Source: Aureliella helgolandensis | GTDB lineage: Bacteria > Planctomycetota > Planctomycetia > Pirellulales > Pirellulaceae | Reading direction: 5' to 3' | DNA: 64,000 bases | Assembly (NCBI RefSeq): GCF_007752135.1 | Contig: NZ_CP036298.1 | Location: forward strand, 3,286,001 to 3,350,000 | Shown: one piece after another, positions 46,242-55,456 of the stretch | Layout: each line of letters opens with the position of its first letter | How positions within the stretch are numbered: the first letter of the stretch is position 1 | Program-made: the position numbers and the translations under genes | The notes under the pieces: generated by a model | Told to the model about the DNA's origin: nothing | Database searches by the model: none | What the model saw: only the letters and a program-made list of their open reading frames with translations

Positions 46242-46511
46242 CTAACGCTGCAGGTATTGGTCGATGATTTCTGCTTTCTTGAGAAGGTAGGGGACGTGCT
46301 GATCGGTCGATTCTAGCAGCCGATTGACAAGCTTGACCTGCTCTTCAAATTCTTCTGCAAACTTCCGATTCTCTTGATCTCGCCACGACTCAGCCAAGCG
46401 GGCTTGGGCTTGATTCAAGGCGGCCGTTGATTCTCGCACCTGTTGGCCGTAGCGTTTCAACATCGCTGCAAACTGCCTGAGTTGTTCCGGATCGACAATT
46501 GCTTGCGCCAT
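46242..46511 (-). CDS. WXG100 family protein
   Basis: 89 residues, two long amphipathic helices separated by ESWRDQENRKFAEEF, with Trp43 central. This is the WXG100/ESAT-6 hairpin, the Gly of W-x-G being replaced by Asp, as in several non-actinobacterial members. The C-terminal helix ends with LLKKAEIIDQYLQR, close to the YxxxD/E-type secretion signal pattern (Tyr75-x3-Lys). First gene of the cluster ahead of the coiled-coil protein, the 80-residue protein and the EssC-like ATPase. Probably a secreted substrate or chaperone of that ATPase. Confidence 0.85.
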   Translation of the reverse strand: MAQAIVDPEQLRQFAAMLKRYGQQVRESTAALNQAQARLAESWRDQENRKFAEEFEEQVKLVNRLLESTDQHVPYLLKKAEIIDQYLQR

Positions 46512-47049
46512 CTTCGATTTACTCCTAAATGTCCAATCAGACTCGGTAACTCAACTGCTTGTCTCTTACCTCTCCTCAACAATGGTAGCCATTGGGCCTA
46601 CAATGATCGGGAGTCCACGAGTCGCAGGGAGTTGAGTACATCTCAAGTATACCCCCCGTTAGTCCGCCTCGTGGGTGAGCCAAGCTGAGAAATGGAAATT
46701 CGGTCTTGCGTTCGCTGCGGGGCTTCCCTGGACCGAAGGAGAGTTCCCGTAAAGATAGTTGGGGCGATTTTGCCGGACCGAAGTACGGCCTGAGTCGATT
46801 TTCGTCGAACTTGTCATGCAGCACACGCCTCTCACTCCTTGGCTTCGTTCTCCCAGTGCTGGAGGCGGGCTTTGAGGCCCGAGGCCTGATTACGAGGCCT
46901 CTTCCGCAGGCGGGAGGGGAAAGGCGACGGTTTGGGAGGCTGAGAATGAGTTGGGGGCCCCCTGACTCCGCCGCAACAATTGAACGATTTGATGGGAAAA
47001 CTACTAGCCCGGTGCTCTAAGCACTGTTGTTGAAAACTGAATTGAACTT
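46512..47049. other. Divergent intergenic region
   Basis: About 540 bp between the WXG100 cluster (minus) and the SufS-SufE gene (plus). A GC-rich partly palindromic stretch at about 46850-46930 (GAGGCCTGATTACGAGGCCTC) is the only structure noticed. Promoters for both directions are expected here. Confidence 0.45.
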
Positions 47050-48810
47050 ATGAATTCTGAATTTGCGAACAAGATTCGCTCCGATTTTCCGATTCTGGCG
47101 ACTCAAATGAGTGGCAAACCCCTTGTCTACTTGGACAATGGCGCGACCACGCAAAAACCCCAAGCGATGATCGATGCGCTCGTGCACTACTACACGCACG
47201 ACAACGCGAATATCCATCGAGGCGTTTATGAACTGAGTCAACGCGCAACGGATGCCTACGAATTGGCGCGGAAAAAAGTTGCCGCATTTCTGGGGGTGGA
47301 GGACGCGGCAGAGTGCGTCTTTGTGCGTGGAACCACCGATGGTATCAATCTAGTGGCTGCATCGTGGGGCGGAAATAACCTGAAGGCAGGGGATGAAGTG
47401 CTCGTGAGTGGGCTCGAGCATCATTCCAACATCGTTCCTTGGCAATTGATCTGCGAACGCGCCGGGGCCTCATTGCGAGTGTGGCAACCCAATGCAGCGG
47501 GAGAACTCGATTTGCAACAGTTGCCTGAAATTTTATCAGCACGCACGAAAATGGTTGCGATTCAGCATGTTTCCAATGCATTGGGAACCATCCATGATGT
47601 GGCTGAGATCGTGCGCTGCGCTAAAGCGGTAGACGCTACCGTACTCGTCGACGGCGCCCAGTGGGTTGGTCACTACGCGACCAACGTGGCGGAATTGGGG
47701 TGTGACTTTTACACCTTCAGTGGACACAAGCTTTATGGCCCTACCGGTATTGGTGTGCTGTGGGGACGCCGCGAATTATTAGAAGCGATGCCTCCCTACC
47801 AAGGAGGCGGAGACATGATTGAAACCGTCGAATTTTCCAAGTCGACGTATGCGCCCCTACCGAATCTGTTTGAAGCTGGGACTCCCAATATCGCAGGTGC
47901 GATTGGTTTGGGGGCTGCCATTGATTATGTCCAAGAAGTTGGTTTTGAACGGATCAGTGCGTACGAAGATGCGTTGTTAGAGTATGCAACCGAGAAGATG
48001 ACGTCGGTCCCTGGTCTGCGCATTTTGGGGACTGCGGCGCGAAAAGCCGCGGTGATTAGCTTTGTGCTGGAATCACCTTCGATCGCTCCTCTAGACATTG
48101 CTACAACTCTTAGCGATGAAGGGATTGCGATTCGGACTGGACACCACTGCTGCATGCCGCTCATGGGTGAGCTCAAGGTGAGTGGTACCAGTCGCGTCTC
48201 CTTGGCAATGTACAACACCTTCGAAGAGGTCGATCGCTTGGTCGAAGTCTTGAATGCACTCGTTTCTCGTCGTGCATCCAAACAGGCGACTGCTGCGGAC
48301 GACTCGAACTCGAGTAGTGAATTGTCCGCAGCCATCTCATTTGCCGCAGCCGTTGCAGAATCTCCCGAGGCGGCGGCACATGAACTGGCCGAAGAGTTTT
48401 TGTTGTTTGACGATCGAGAAAGCAAGACGGAGCTGCTGCTCGAATTGGGGCAGGAGCTGCCCGATTGTTTCGAAGCTTTGAAGGTGATCAGCACTGCTGT
48501 ACCGGGGTGTATGAGTGAAGTTTACTTAGTCGGACGCCCTGCTACAGACAAACCTGACTACTTCGAGTTCTCGGCAGATTCAAATGCCGAGATTGTACGC
48601 GGATTGATCGCAGTGCTGATCAAGTTGTTTTCGGGCCAGAAAGCGGAGCAGATTCTCGCGTTTGATATTGAGAGCTTTTTTCGCCGTATTGGCTTCGATC
48701 AATTTGTTTCCACCCAACGCCGCAGTGGGCTGGATGGAATGATCCGCCGCATCCGGACGCTCGCCCAAAGCATCGCCGACCGCGATGCCAGCGCCACGGC
48801 TCCATCCTAG
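47050..48810 (+). CDS. sufS: Cysteine desulfurase SufS fused to SufE
   Basis: 586 residues. Residues about 1-405 are a class II cysteine desulfurase: YLDNGATTQKP, NIHRGVYELSQRAT, pyridoxal-phosphate Lys227 in FSGHKLYGPTG, and the catalytic Cys367 in RTGHHCCMPLM. A Ser/Ala-rich linker at 405-440 leads to a SufE domain, about 442-580, with the sulfur-accepting Cys487 in VPGCMSEVYLVG, and KAEQILAFDIESFFRRIGF. SufS takes sulfur from cysteine and SufE relays it to the SufBCD scaffold for Fe-S assembly. Both partners in one chain is uncommon. Residue 368 is a second Cys where Ala is usual. No sufBCD nearby in this window. Confidence 0.95.
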   Translation: MNSEFANKIRSDFPILATQMSGKPLVYLDNGATTQKPQAMIDALVHYYTHDNANIHRGVYELSQRATDAYELARKKVAAFLGVEDAAECVFVRGTTDGINLVAASWGGNNLKAGDEVLVSGLEHHSNIVPWQLICERAGASLRVWQPNAAGELDLQQLPEILSARTKMVAIQHVSNALGTIHDVAEIVRCAKAVDATVLVDGAQWVGHYATNVAELGCDFYTFSGHKLYGPTGIGVLWGRRELLEAMPPYQGGGDMIETVEFSKSTYAPLPNLFEAGTPNIAGAIGLGAAIDYVQEVGFERISAYEDALLEYATEKMTSVPGLRILGTAARKAAVISFVLESPSIAPLDIATTLSDEGIAIRTGHHCCMPLMGELKVSGTSRVSLAMYNTFEEVDRLVEVLNALVSRRASKQATAADDSNSSSELSAAISFAAAVAESPEAAAHELAEEFLLFDDRESKTELLLELGQELPDCFEALKVISTAVPGCMSEVYLVGRPATDKPDYFEFSADSNAEIVRGLIAVLIKLFSGQKAEQILAFDIESFFRRIGFDQFVSTQRRSGLDGMIRRIRTLAQSIADRDASATAPS

Positions 48811-49176
48811 TTTAAGCTGCCCCGCTTGCCCCAAGCATCATTAATTAAGAGTTCTGCAAGGGGTGAGCTGAGCGCCTGGTTTCGGACTGCGGGAGAGGTG
48901 GTGGCTCATAGGTACATTGCGATGGGAGGGGCCTGCCGGGTACCGTTTCTTCGCATGCATCGCACACCCATGCGGTGCTGTGTCCCATTGCTTTCCATTG
49001 CTCTTACTGTCGCTCTTACTCTTTCCTGCCTCTCCCGAATCTGCGACTCGCGGATGGACGCATTCTTTGGTGAATGTGTACATGCGATACATAACACGGG
49101 GCGAAAGGCTCACCGAGACGCGCGACGCGGTGCCTCGGAGAGGTAAAGCCTGTGTGGTGGAGAAAGTGACGCGTGG
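48811..49176. other. Convergent intergenic region
   Basis: About 366 bp between the ends of the SufS-SufE gene and the DUF1552 gene. A short direct repeat (GCTCTTAC at about 49000 and 49012) is present. No terminator with a T-run was identified and no gene is supported. Confidence 0.45.
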
Positions 49177-50478
49177 CTAGACTTCAGCTAGGGCTTCGCT
49201 GGCGTCGCCAAATTGGTCGACTTTCAGCCCCATTTTCTGCATCAGCGACATGTACAGACGACAAATTTGACGGTTGGGATTTTCGCGATAATCCAAGACG
49301 CGGCCGCCTTCAATCTGTCCCCCTCCTCCGCCGACCAGTACGACAGGTAATTGTGTTGCATCGTGACTGCCCGACATCATGCTTGAACAAAGCATCAGCA
49401 TCGAATTGTCTAGTGCAGTGCGTTCACCTTCTTGAATGGCATCTAGTTTGGCTGCAATGTAGGCCAATTGCTGCGTGAAGAATTGATTGACTTTCAACCA
49501 GTCGTCAGTATCCGCATGCGACAGCAAGTGGTGGATCATGTAATCGACTCCCAGGTTCGGAAAGCGGAGTGACGAGTGATCGTTATTGAGTTTAAGCGTG
49601 CATAGCCGGGTGGTATCGGTTTGAAAGGCTAAGACGAGAATGTCACACATGGTGCGCATGTGCTCAGCAATATCCTGCGGCACTCCATCTGCAGGACGAG
49701 CGATGTTGGGTTCGGTTAGAGTGGGACGCCAGCCCTGCAGTTCGCCGCGACGACCCGATTGTGCAATGCGCAATTCGACTTCGCGCACCGATTCCAAATA
49801 CTCATCCAATTTTCGCTGATCTCGTCCGCTGATATTGCGCCGCAACTGCTGCGCGTCGGACAAGACCGCATCGAGAACGCTTTGATCTCCGTGCTGGATT
49901 TCGTCCTTAAACAGACGATCAAAGGCTAGGGCGGGGTAGACTTCGAGAGGAGTGGGAGATGTCGGCGAGCTCCAGGAAATGTGCGAGCTGTACAGCATCG
50001 AATAATTTTTGTGGATCGAGGGATTGGCTCTTTCGCAACCCAGCACCAGACTGGGAACTTTCGTTTTGTACCCAAAACGCTGTGCCAGCAGTTGATCGAC
50101 ACTCGTACCAGAACGAATCTCGCCTCCAGCGGCAAGAGACGCACCAGAGAGCAGATTGCCGGTTTGAGAGCTATGAATGTTGCCCTTTAGCGCTTCGGCA
50201 TTGTAGAGGCCTTGAATGAATAGCATGCGTTCACGGTACGGAGCCAGCGGCGTGAGGACTTGCCCCAATTCCATGTCGGCACCCTGGCCTCGCGCCCACC
50301 ACTCCCTGCCATGGAAGCCATTGCCAGCAAACAAGATTGCCATTCGCACTGGTGGCTGGCTTCCCGGTTCACTTGCTTGCGTTTCATCTCCCCAGACCGC
50401 CAATGACTCCATCCAAGGTAGAGCCATCGTGACGCCCAGCCCTCGGAGCATCGACCGACGTGAAAAACGATGAGGCAT
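49177..50478 (-). CDS. DUF1552 family exported protein
   Basis: 433 residues. Twin-arginine-like N-terminus (SRRSMLRGLGVTMALPWMESLA). Family motifs: MAILFAGNGFHGREWWARG, ERMLFIQGLYNAEALKG, HSSQTGNLLSGA, SVDQLLAQRFG and LDNSMLMLCSSMMSGSHDATQLPVVLVGGG. DUF1552 has a fold related to DUF1501 (alkaline phosphatase superfamily) and in planctomycetes accompanies DUF1592-type cytochromes, as here: the 1466-residue gene lies upstream on the same strand, with 319 bp between. Function unknown, envelope location likely. Confidence 0.92.
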   Translation of the reverse strand: MPHRFSRRSMLRGLGVTMALPWMESLAVWGDETQASEPGSQPPVRMAILFAGNGFHGREWWARGQGADMELGQVLTPLAPYRERMLFIQGLYNAEALKGNIHSSQTGNLLSGASLAAGGEIRSGTSVDQLLAQRFGYKTKVPSLVLGCERANPSIHKNYSMLYSSHISWSSPTSPTPLEVYPALAFDRLFKDEIQHGDQSVLDAVLSDAQQLRRNISGRDQRKLDEYLESVREVELRIAQSGRRGELQGWRPTLTEPNIARPADGVPQDIAEHMRTMCDILVLAFQTDTTRLCTLKLNNDHSSLRFPNLGVDYMIHHLLSHADTDDWLKVNQFFTQQLAYIAAKLDAIQEGERTALDNSMLMLCSSMMSGSHDATQLPVVLVGGGGGQIEGGRVLDYRENPNRQICRLYMSLMQKMGLKVDQFGDASEALAEV

Positions 50479-50797
50479 GGTAGTAATCCTAGGTAAAGTG
50501 AGTTCGGGCAGCTAAATCAATTTTGTCGTACTAACCGACCGTAATGTTTTAACTCTGAATTTCTTAGTCTCATTCCACTGACTCAATCGCAACGATTTCA
50601 GGAGTAACCTTCAGCCAGTGAAAACGCATCAGACGAACGAACTCTCACCTGCGAGTCCGGGGGGCCCATAAGGACTCTACCCGGTGTCCATCGCGGTTAT
50701 GAAACTCGTCCATCGGGGGAAATTGATGGTTAGTTAACGGGAGCGACAGACCAGCGAAACGGATGAAGTTTAGGGAAATCGGTTTGCCGACCTTTTC
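50479..50797. other. Intergenic region between DUF1592 and DUF1552 genes
   Basis: About 319 bp between co-directional genes. No terminator or promoter was resolved. The distance allows a separate promoter for the DUF1552 gene. Confidence 0.4.
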
Positions 50798-53700
50798 CTA
50801 ACGATCTTCAATATAAGTTTCACGCTCCCCGCTATGGTGCTCGCGGCCTCGGATATTTCGAAATTGAGGACTGGTCACAATCGTAGTGATCGCACTGGAG
50901 ATGCGGTAATCATTGGTTTCCAGTTGATGTTGCATTTCAGCCAGCACAGGTTGATCGGAAAGTTGCACGCTGCGTCCCAGGGCATAGCCGAGGAGCTTGC
51001 GACAAAACTGCTTGGTGACCGTATCCCATCGCGCTCCGGTCAGATAGTTTTTCAAGTCCTGAGCACCTTGAACGGGTGTGCCGTCGGGTAGGGTAGCAGT
51101 CGTGTCCAGCTCCTGCCCATTTTCTTCCGTCGTGCGGAGTCGACCAATGGCATCGAAGCTTTCGAGCGCAAATCCATAGGGGTCGATTCGTCGATGACAC
51201 CTGGCACAGCTTTCGTTCGATGTATGTTTTTCCACTAGCTGACGCGACGTCAGCTGTTCCGAAACGGCATCGTCCGGTAGGGGAGGGATGCCGGGTGGAG
51301 GCTTGGGGAGTTTCTCGCCTAGGAGGACTTCCGACAACCAGGTTCCGCGAAGAATCGGACTGGTACGTGAAGCTCCAGATTGTTTGGCCAAGATCGCGCC
51401 GAGCCCCAGAAGTCCACCACGGCCATACTCCTGCAAATTGTCGTAGCGCCGAAAGTCATCTCCTTGGATATTGGGAATGCCATAGTGCTGCGCTAGAGAC
51501 GCGTTGAGAAAGGTGGAGTTTGAAGAATAAAGTTGTCTAAGTGAGCGATCACGCTGGAACAAATCGGTGAAGCAATGCATTGCCTCTAGATAGAGCAGCG
51601 GACGGGCTTCCGCAAACGTGGGGAAATGTCGTTCACTTTTCTCATCGAGTTGATCGAATTCGTAGATCTGCAGCCACTGGCACATGAACTCCGTCGACAA
51701 GCGGCCAATGCGTTCGTCACGCAACATGCGTTGTGCTTGTTGAACAAGAACATCCGACTCGTGCAGGCGTCCTGCCACGGCGAGTTCGAGGAGCTCGCCA
51801 TCCGGCAGACTCGACCACAAAAAGTAGCTGAGCCGTGTAGCCAATTCCAAGTCGGAAACGGGGCCAGCGGTAGGACCTGGGGCCGGTTGCTCTAGTCGAT
51901 AGAGGAAGGAAGGAGAGACGAGGATGCGCTGCAGAGTCTTGGTGAATGCATCTTCATGGGAGAATCCTAAATCACGCAGATGTTGGTAGAACGTTCGCAA
52001 TCGCTCTTCTTCGCTAGGCTGGAGCGGATGTCGGAACGCGGCGGATGCGAAGGACAACAACTGCTTAACATGCTGGGGCTCACTCTCCAGAAGTGTCTCT
52101 TGGAATTCAGCGGCGCGCTGCTCGATAGAGGCTCGCAGTGGTGCGAAAACACTAGGGTCTGCGTCCTGAGTCGCGAACTCCATCAATTGTTCAAAGGCAT
52201 CCACAGAAGTGAGCGCGTCGCGGCTGATGTAATGCAACTCTGACCACAAGCGATTCAGTTCTGCGATTTCCTGAGGATCGAGCATTAAACGCTGTAGGTG
52301 CTCGTCTTCGCGATAGAGCAAATTCAGTGTTACGACTTCATCGACCGGAACCATTTTGACATAACACAACGCGGCCGGGAAAAGATCCCGAAACTCGGAA
52401 AATGCTACTTCAAACCGTCGTCGCGTGGGGCTGTCTGCTGTTGTAATCACTGGCGTTTCAAAATCTACAGCATGGTTGTTTGCCGTCCAAACGCCCTGGC
52501 CTGAACTGGAGATGGCCACAGGGGCGGCGAGTTGCTCGGCCTGAGGTAGTGATTGGTGATCGTTCGCGATCGATGTTGTGATCTGAAATTGAAGACTGCC
52601 GTCAGCCCCAGTATGAGGTTCCAGGGTACCCGTTGTCACCAATTCGGTTCCCATGGCCAGTTCCAAGGGGATGCGTATGGCAATGGACGATGGAGCTCGG
52701 ATACATAACGAGTCTGATGCAATGGGGGGGAGCCCTCGGACCTTGGCGGTTTCACCTTCAACTACGACAGGTAAAATGCCAAATGACAATGGGTTGATCC
52801 CAAATGTCGTCTTGTCTGAGTGGTTGGATGGATTCGAGGTCGCTGAACGCGCAGCGAATTCCTGCAAGGCACTTTCGAATAACGAAGTAACGATTGGGCC
52901 GTCCCAAGCCGTCAGTTGTTGATAGAGTTTCGCATCGGGAGAGTCGCCGTGGATTGGAGGAGCAAGCAATAGCTTCTGAAGCTGTTGGGCCAAGCTTTTT
53001 TGTTGGGTAGAATCGTTGCTCAGTTGCCATTGATGAAGGATCGATTCAGCAGGAACAACAGGTGCGGTTGCCAACATAGCCGCGGTGGGCTGCGAAAAGA
53101 AGCTCCATACATTGTCGTGACCCTGCATGTCGGCATGTGGATTTCCGGCCAATAGGTTGGATGATAGATCGTCCGATAGATTCCACCGCTGCTCGGTAGT
53201 GCTGAGGGTTAGGTCGACCGTCGTTAGGTCGCAAGAATGGTTGCCGTCTCGGGGGCTGACTAGGAGGCAGAGAGCGTCTCCAGCATGCACTTGCACATTG
53301 CCAGGCGATGTGAATCGTACAGCAGTGCTGCCTTGGCTAACTCCCGAGGACAAAAGTCGCTTAGTGGTGCCGCGCCGAATTTCAAGCGCCCATTCCACTC
53401 CGTTACCGCATTCAGGATGCGCATGAACGATGCTACCTTCGACCGAAATGGTCCCGCTCAAGGGGCTCCTCCAGCCGATGCCTACGGTTTGGGTTGGGGA
53501 GGGGTGCACAGCAATGCTATGAGGCAGCATGTTACCGGGAATTCGCACGTGCTGATCGGAGGAGTTCGCCACAACGCTCAATGCATCGGCGCCTACCCAG
53601 CCTTGAATGAAATCGAACTCGGCGGCGTTCTCCATTCGGCCTGTGATGGGGGCACCCAATACGGCAGGCTCGGCCGCAACGATATCCAAATAGCCGAGCC

Positions 53701-55198
53701 AAGCGCGTAGGGTTGGTAGATTGAGCGATAGGTCGGCGGCAACCTGCGCAATATCTGTGGTGGTGGGAGATTGGCGGACGATTGCTGCAGCATTGAGGTA
53801 GTTTGCTGTCGACGCAATGGCTTGTGTTCGGTGAGCTCTCATAGTATGCGAGATCGCTGCGACATCACGCAGTAGCACATCGGGGCGACTCTTGGACTCT
53901 AAGCGGGGGCTTTCCCAAAGAGCTACATCCCCCTCGTTACCATCTCCGGCGTTACTAACATGCAAATGTAAGGTAATGGAGTCTTGCCCAGCCGCTTGAG
54001 CCGCTTCAGCCACAGTTGTTAGGTCGGTGCGGAAATTTTGCTCAACAGCAAGTGGTGAGACTGTTTCCAACCACCGCTGAGGGCCATCGACTTTGCCGAT
54101 ATGCCCGACTGATTCAAACGTCCACAGCGATTGTTGCCACTGTTCGATGGTTTGAATGACTTCTGGCAAGTTGTCCAGGGTTGCGGCGGTCAGCTGAGAT
54201 TCAAGTTGGTTGAGGATTAGTGAACGGGAATCCTCGGCGGCGGATTTGGGAGCGAACAGTGAGTTCCAGAGTATGCCTAGATATTTTGCGCTGAGGCGAT
54301 TCTGGCTAGTCCGAGCGATCTGTGCGAACAAAGCTGAATTGCTATCGCTTGCAAGCAATTTGTCGCGGTGAGTGAGCAGTGCTTCCAGATATGCCGATAG
54401 TGGCAGACGACCGTCACCGTTCGTCGCGAACTTGACGCCTTGCAGATTGACCTCGCCACCTTGGCTTGCAGTGGAGTAGCGTTGATAGAATTCGCGGATT
54501 TGGTTCAGCTTTTCGTCTGTCCAATCCCGACGCGTCTGCGCGTTTGAAAAGGTAAATCCATCGGGAAGCAAGACTGCGTGGCTGGCGATCTCGCGGGCGG
54601 CATCCATGTACTTGGTGACCAGGGAGGGGGACATGTTGAGCGCATTCCCCGTATTGGTAAATCCTTCCCCAGCAGCACCATCAACTGGGAATTCCCGTGC
54701 CGGAAAAATTGAAATTCCGGCCAGATCTTGAATGGTGTAGGTATATTCAGCGTTGTTTAATCTGCGCAGGACCACAGGGCCTGGATCTCCAGCGCTCGCC
54801 AGGGCTTCGGCGTTGAGGTACTGATGCACCCATTTGCTCATCATGGATCGCTCGCTGTCCGATGGTTGCAGCGCGTCGTGTGGAGGCATTTCACGATTAG
54901 CCAACATTTCGGCAACACCTTGCCACACGCCTGTCTGTTGTCGCACCTGCAACAATTGAGAAAATTGTTCCAAGTCCAATTCACCGGCTCGCTCGGCAGT
55001 TGAATGGCAGTCCAGGCAATATTTGGTGTAGAGGGGCAACTGCTCGGAGTGGAACGCATTTTCGAGCGAAAGAAAGTCTGCGGAACGAAGTTCAGCATTG
55101 TCGTTTGCCGGTCCCGAATCTGCGGGGGACTGGGCGATTAGTCGCAGGCAGAACAACAGAGTAATGCACGGAGCCATCAATGGCGAAAGGGATAGCAT
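50798..55198 (-). CDS. DUF1587/1592/1588/1585 planctomycete cytochrome-like protein
   Basis: 1466 residues from the ATG at 55198; the open frame reaches a TTG at 55300, but the ATG gives a direct signal peptide (MLSLSPLMAPCITLLFCLRLIAQ). Haem motif CLDCH at residues 61-65 in the PSCyt-type N-terminus. DUF1587 (VVLRRLNNAEYTYTIQDLAGI) follows. A large insert of about 800 residues, beta-rich and unlike the compact family members, occupies about 250-1000. Then DUF1595/1592 (LSYFLWSSLPDGELLELAVAGRL), DUF1588 (YGRGGLLGLGAILAKQSGASRTSPILRGTW) with CARCH, and DUF1585 at the end. Predicted surface or periplasmic redox protein, possibly with carbohydrate-binding parts. It pairs with DUF1552. Confidence 0.92.
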   Translation of the reverse strand: MLSLSPLMAPCITLLFCLRLIAQSPADSGPANDNAELRSADFLSLENAFHSEQLPLYTKYCLDCHSTAERAGELDLEQFSQLLQVRQQTGVWQGVAEMLANREMPPHDALQPSDSERSMMSKWVHQYLNAEALASAGDPGPVVLRRLNNAEYTYTIQDLAGISIFPAREFPVDGAAGEGFTNTGNALNMSPSLVTKYMDAAREIASHAVLLPDGFTFSNAQTRRDWTDEKLNQIREFYQRYSTASQGGEVNLQGVKFATNGDGRLPLSAYLEALLTHRDKLLASDSNSALFAQIARTSQNRLSAKYLGILWNSLFAPKSAAEDSRSLILNQLESQLTAATLDNLPEVIQTIEQWQQSLWTFESVGHIGKVDGPQRWLETVSPLAVEQNFRTDLTTVAEAAQAAGQDSITLHLHVSNAGDGNEGDVALWESPRLESKSRPDVLLRDVAAISHTMRAHRTQAIASTANYLNAAAIVRQSPTTTDIAQVAADLSLNLPTLRAWLGYLDIVAAEPAVLGAPITGRMENAAEFDFIQGWVGADALSVVANSSDQHVRIPGNMLPHSIAVHPSPTQTVGIGWRSPLSGTISVEGSIVHAHPECGNGVEWALEIRRGTTKRLLSSGVSQGSTAVRFTSPGNVQVHAGDALCLLVSPRDGNHSCDLTTVDLTLSTTEQRWNLSDDLSSNLLAGNPHADMQGHDNVWSFFSQPTAAMLATAPVVPAESILHQWQLSNDSTQQKSLAQQLQKLLLAPPIHGDSPDAKLYQQLTAWDGPIVTSLFESALQEFAARSATSNPSNHSDKTTFGINPLSFGILPVVVEGETAKVRGLPPIASDSLCIRAPSSIAIRIPLELAMGTELVTTGTLEPHTGADGSLQFQITTSIANDHQSLPQAEQLAAPVAISSSGQGVWTANNHAVDFETPVITTADSPTRRRFEVAFSEFRDLFPAALCYVKMVPVDEVVTLNLLYREDEHLQRLMLDPQEIAELNRLWSELHYISRDALTSVDAFEQLMEFATQDADPSVFAPLRASIEQRAAEFQETLLESEPQHVKQLLSFASAAFRHPLQPSEEERLRTFYQHLRDLGFSHEDAFTKTLQRILVSPSFLYRLEQPAPGPTAGPVSDLELATRLSYFLWSSLPDGELLELAVAGRLHESDVLVQQAQRMLRDERIGRLSTEFMCQWLQIYEFDQLDEKSERHFPTFAEARPLLYLEAMHCFTDLFQRDRSLRQLYSSNSTFLNASLAQHYGIPNIQGDDFRRYDNLQEYGRGGLLGLGAILAKQSGASRTSPILRGTWLSEVLLGEKLPKPPPGIPPLPDDAVSEQLTSRQLVEKHTSNESCARCHRRIDPYGFALESFDAIGRLRTTEENGQELDTTATLPDGTPVQGAQDLKNYLTGARWDTVTKQFCRKLLGYALGRSVQLSDQPVLAEMQHQLETNDYRISSAITTIVTSPQFRNIRGREHHSGERETYIEDR

Positions 55199-55456
55199 TT
55201 CCAGATGACCGTTGGGAGAGGAGGGGGCGAACGGCAGGGAGGGGCGCGCAGGCGACAGGTGGGGAGGCTCCAATATATAGGAGGGCAACTTGCATTGCAA
55301 TCAATTTCGATTTAACACTTAAACTTTAGGTGGCCTTGACGAACCTTGTGTTCCGTCTTGGAGGACTGCAATTCCGCAATCTACAAAGATCCGGTGGAAG
55401 GCTTGCCCACATCGCGTTTCAAACGCCACCTCCGCGCCGTGATATAGTTCACTACC

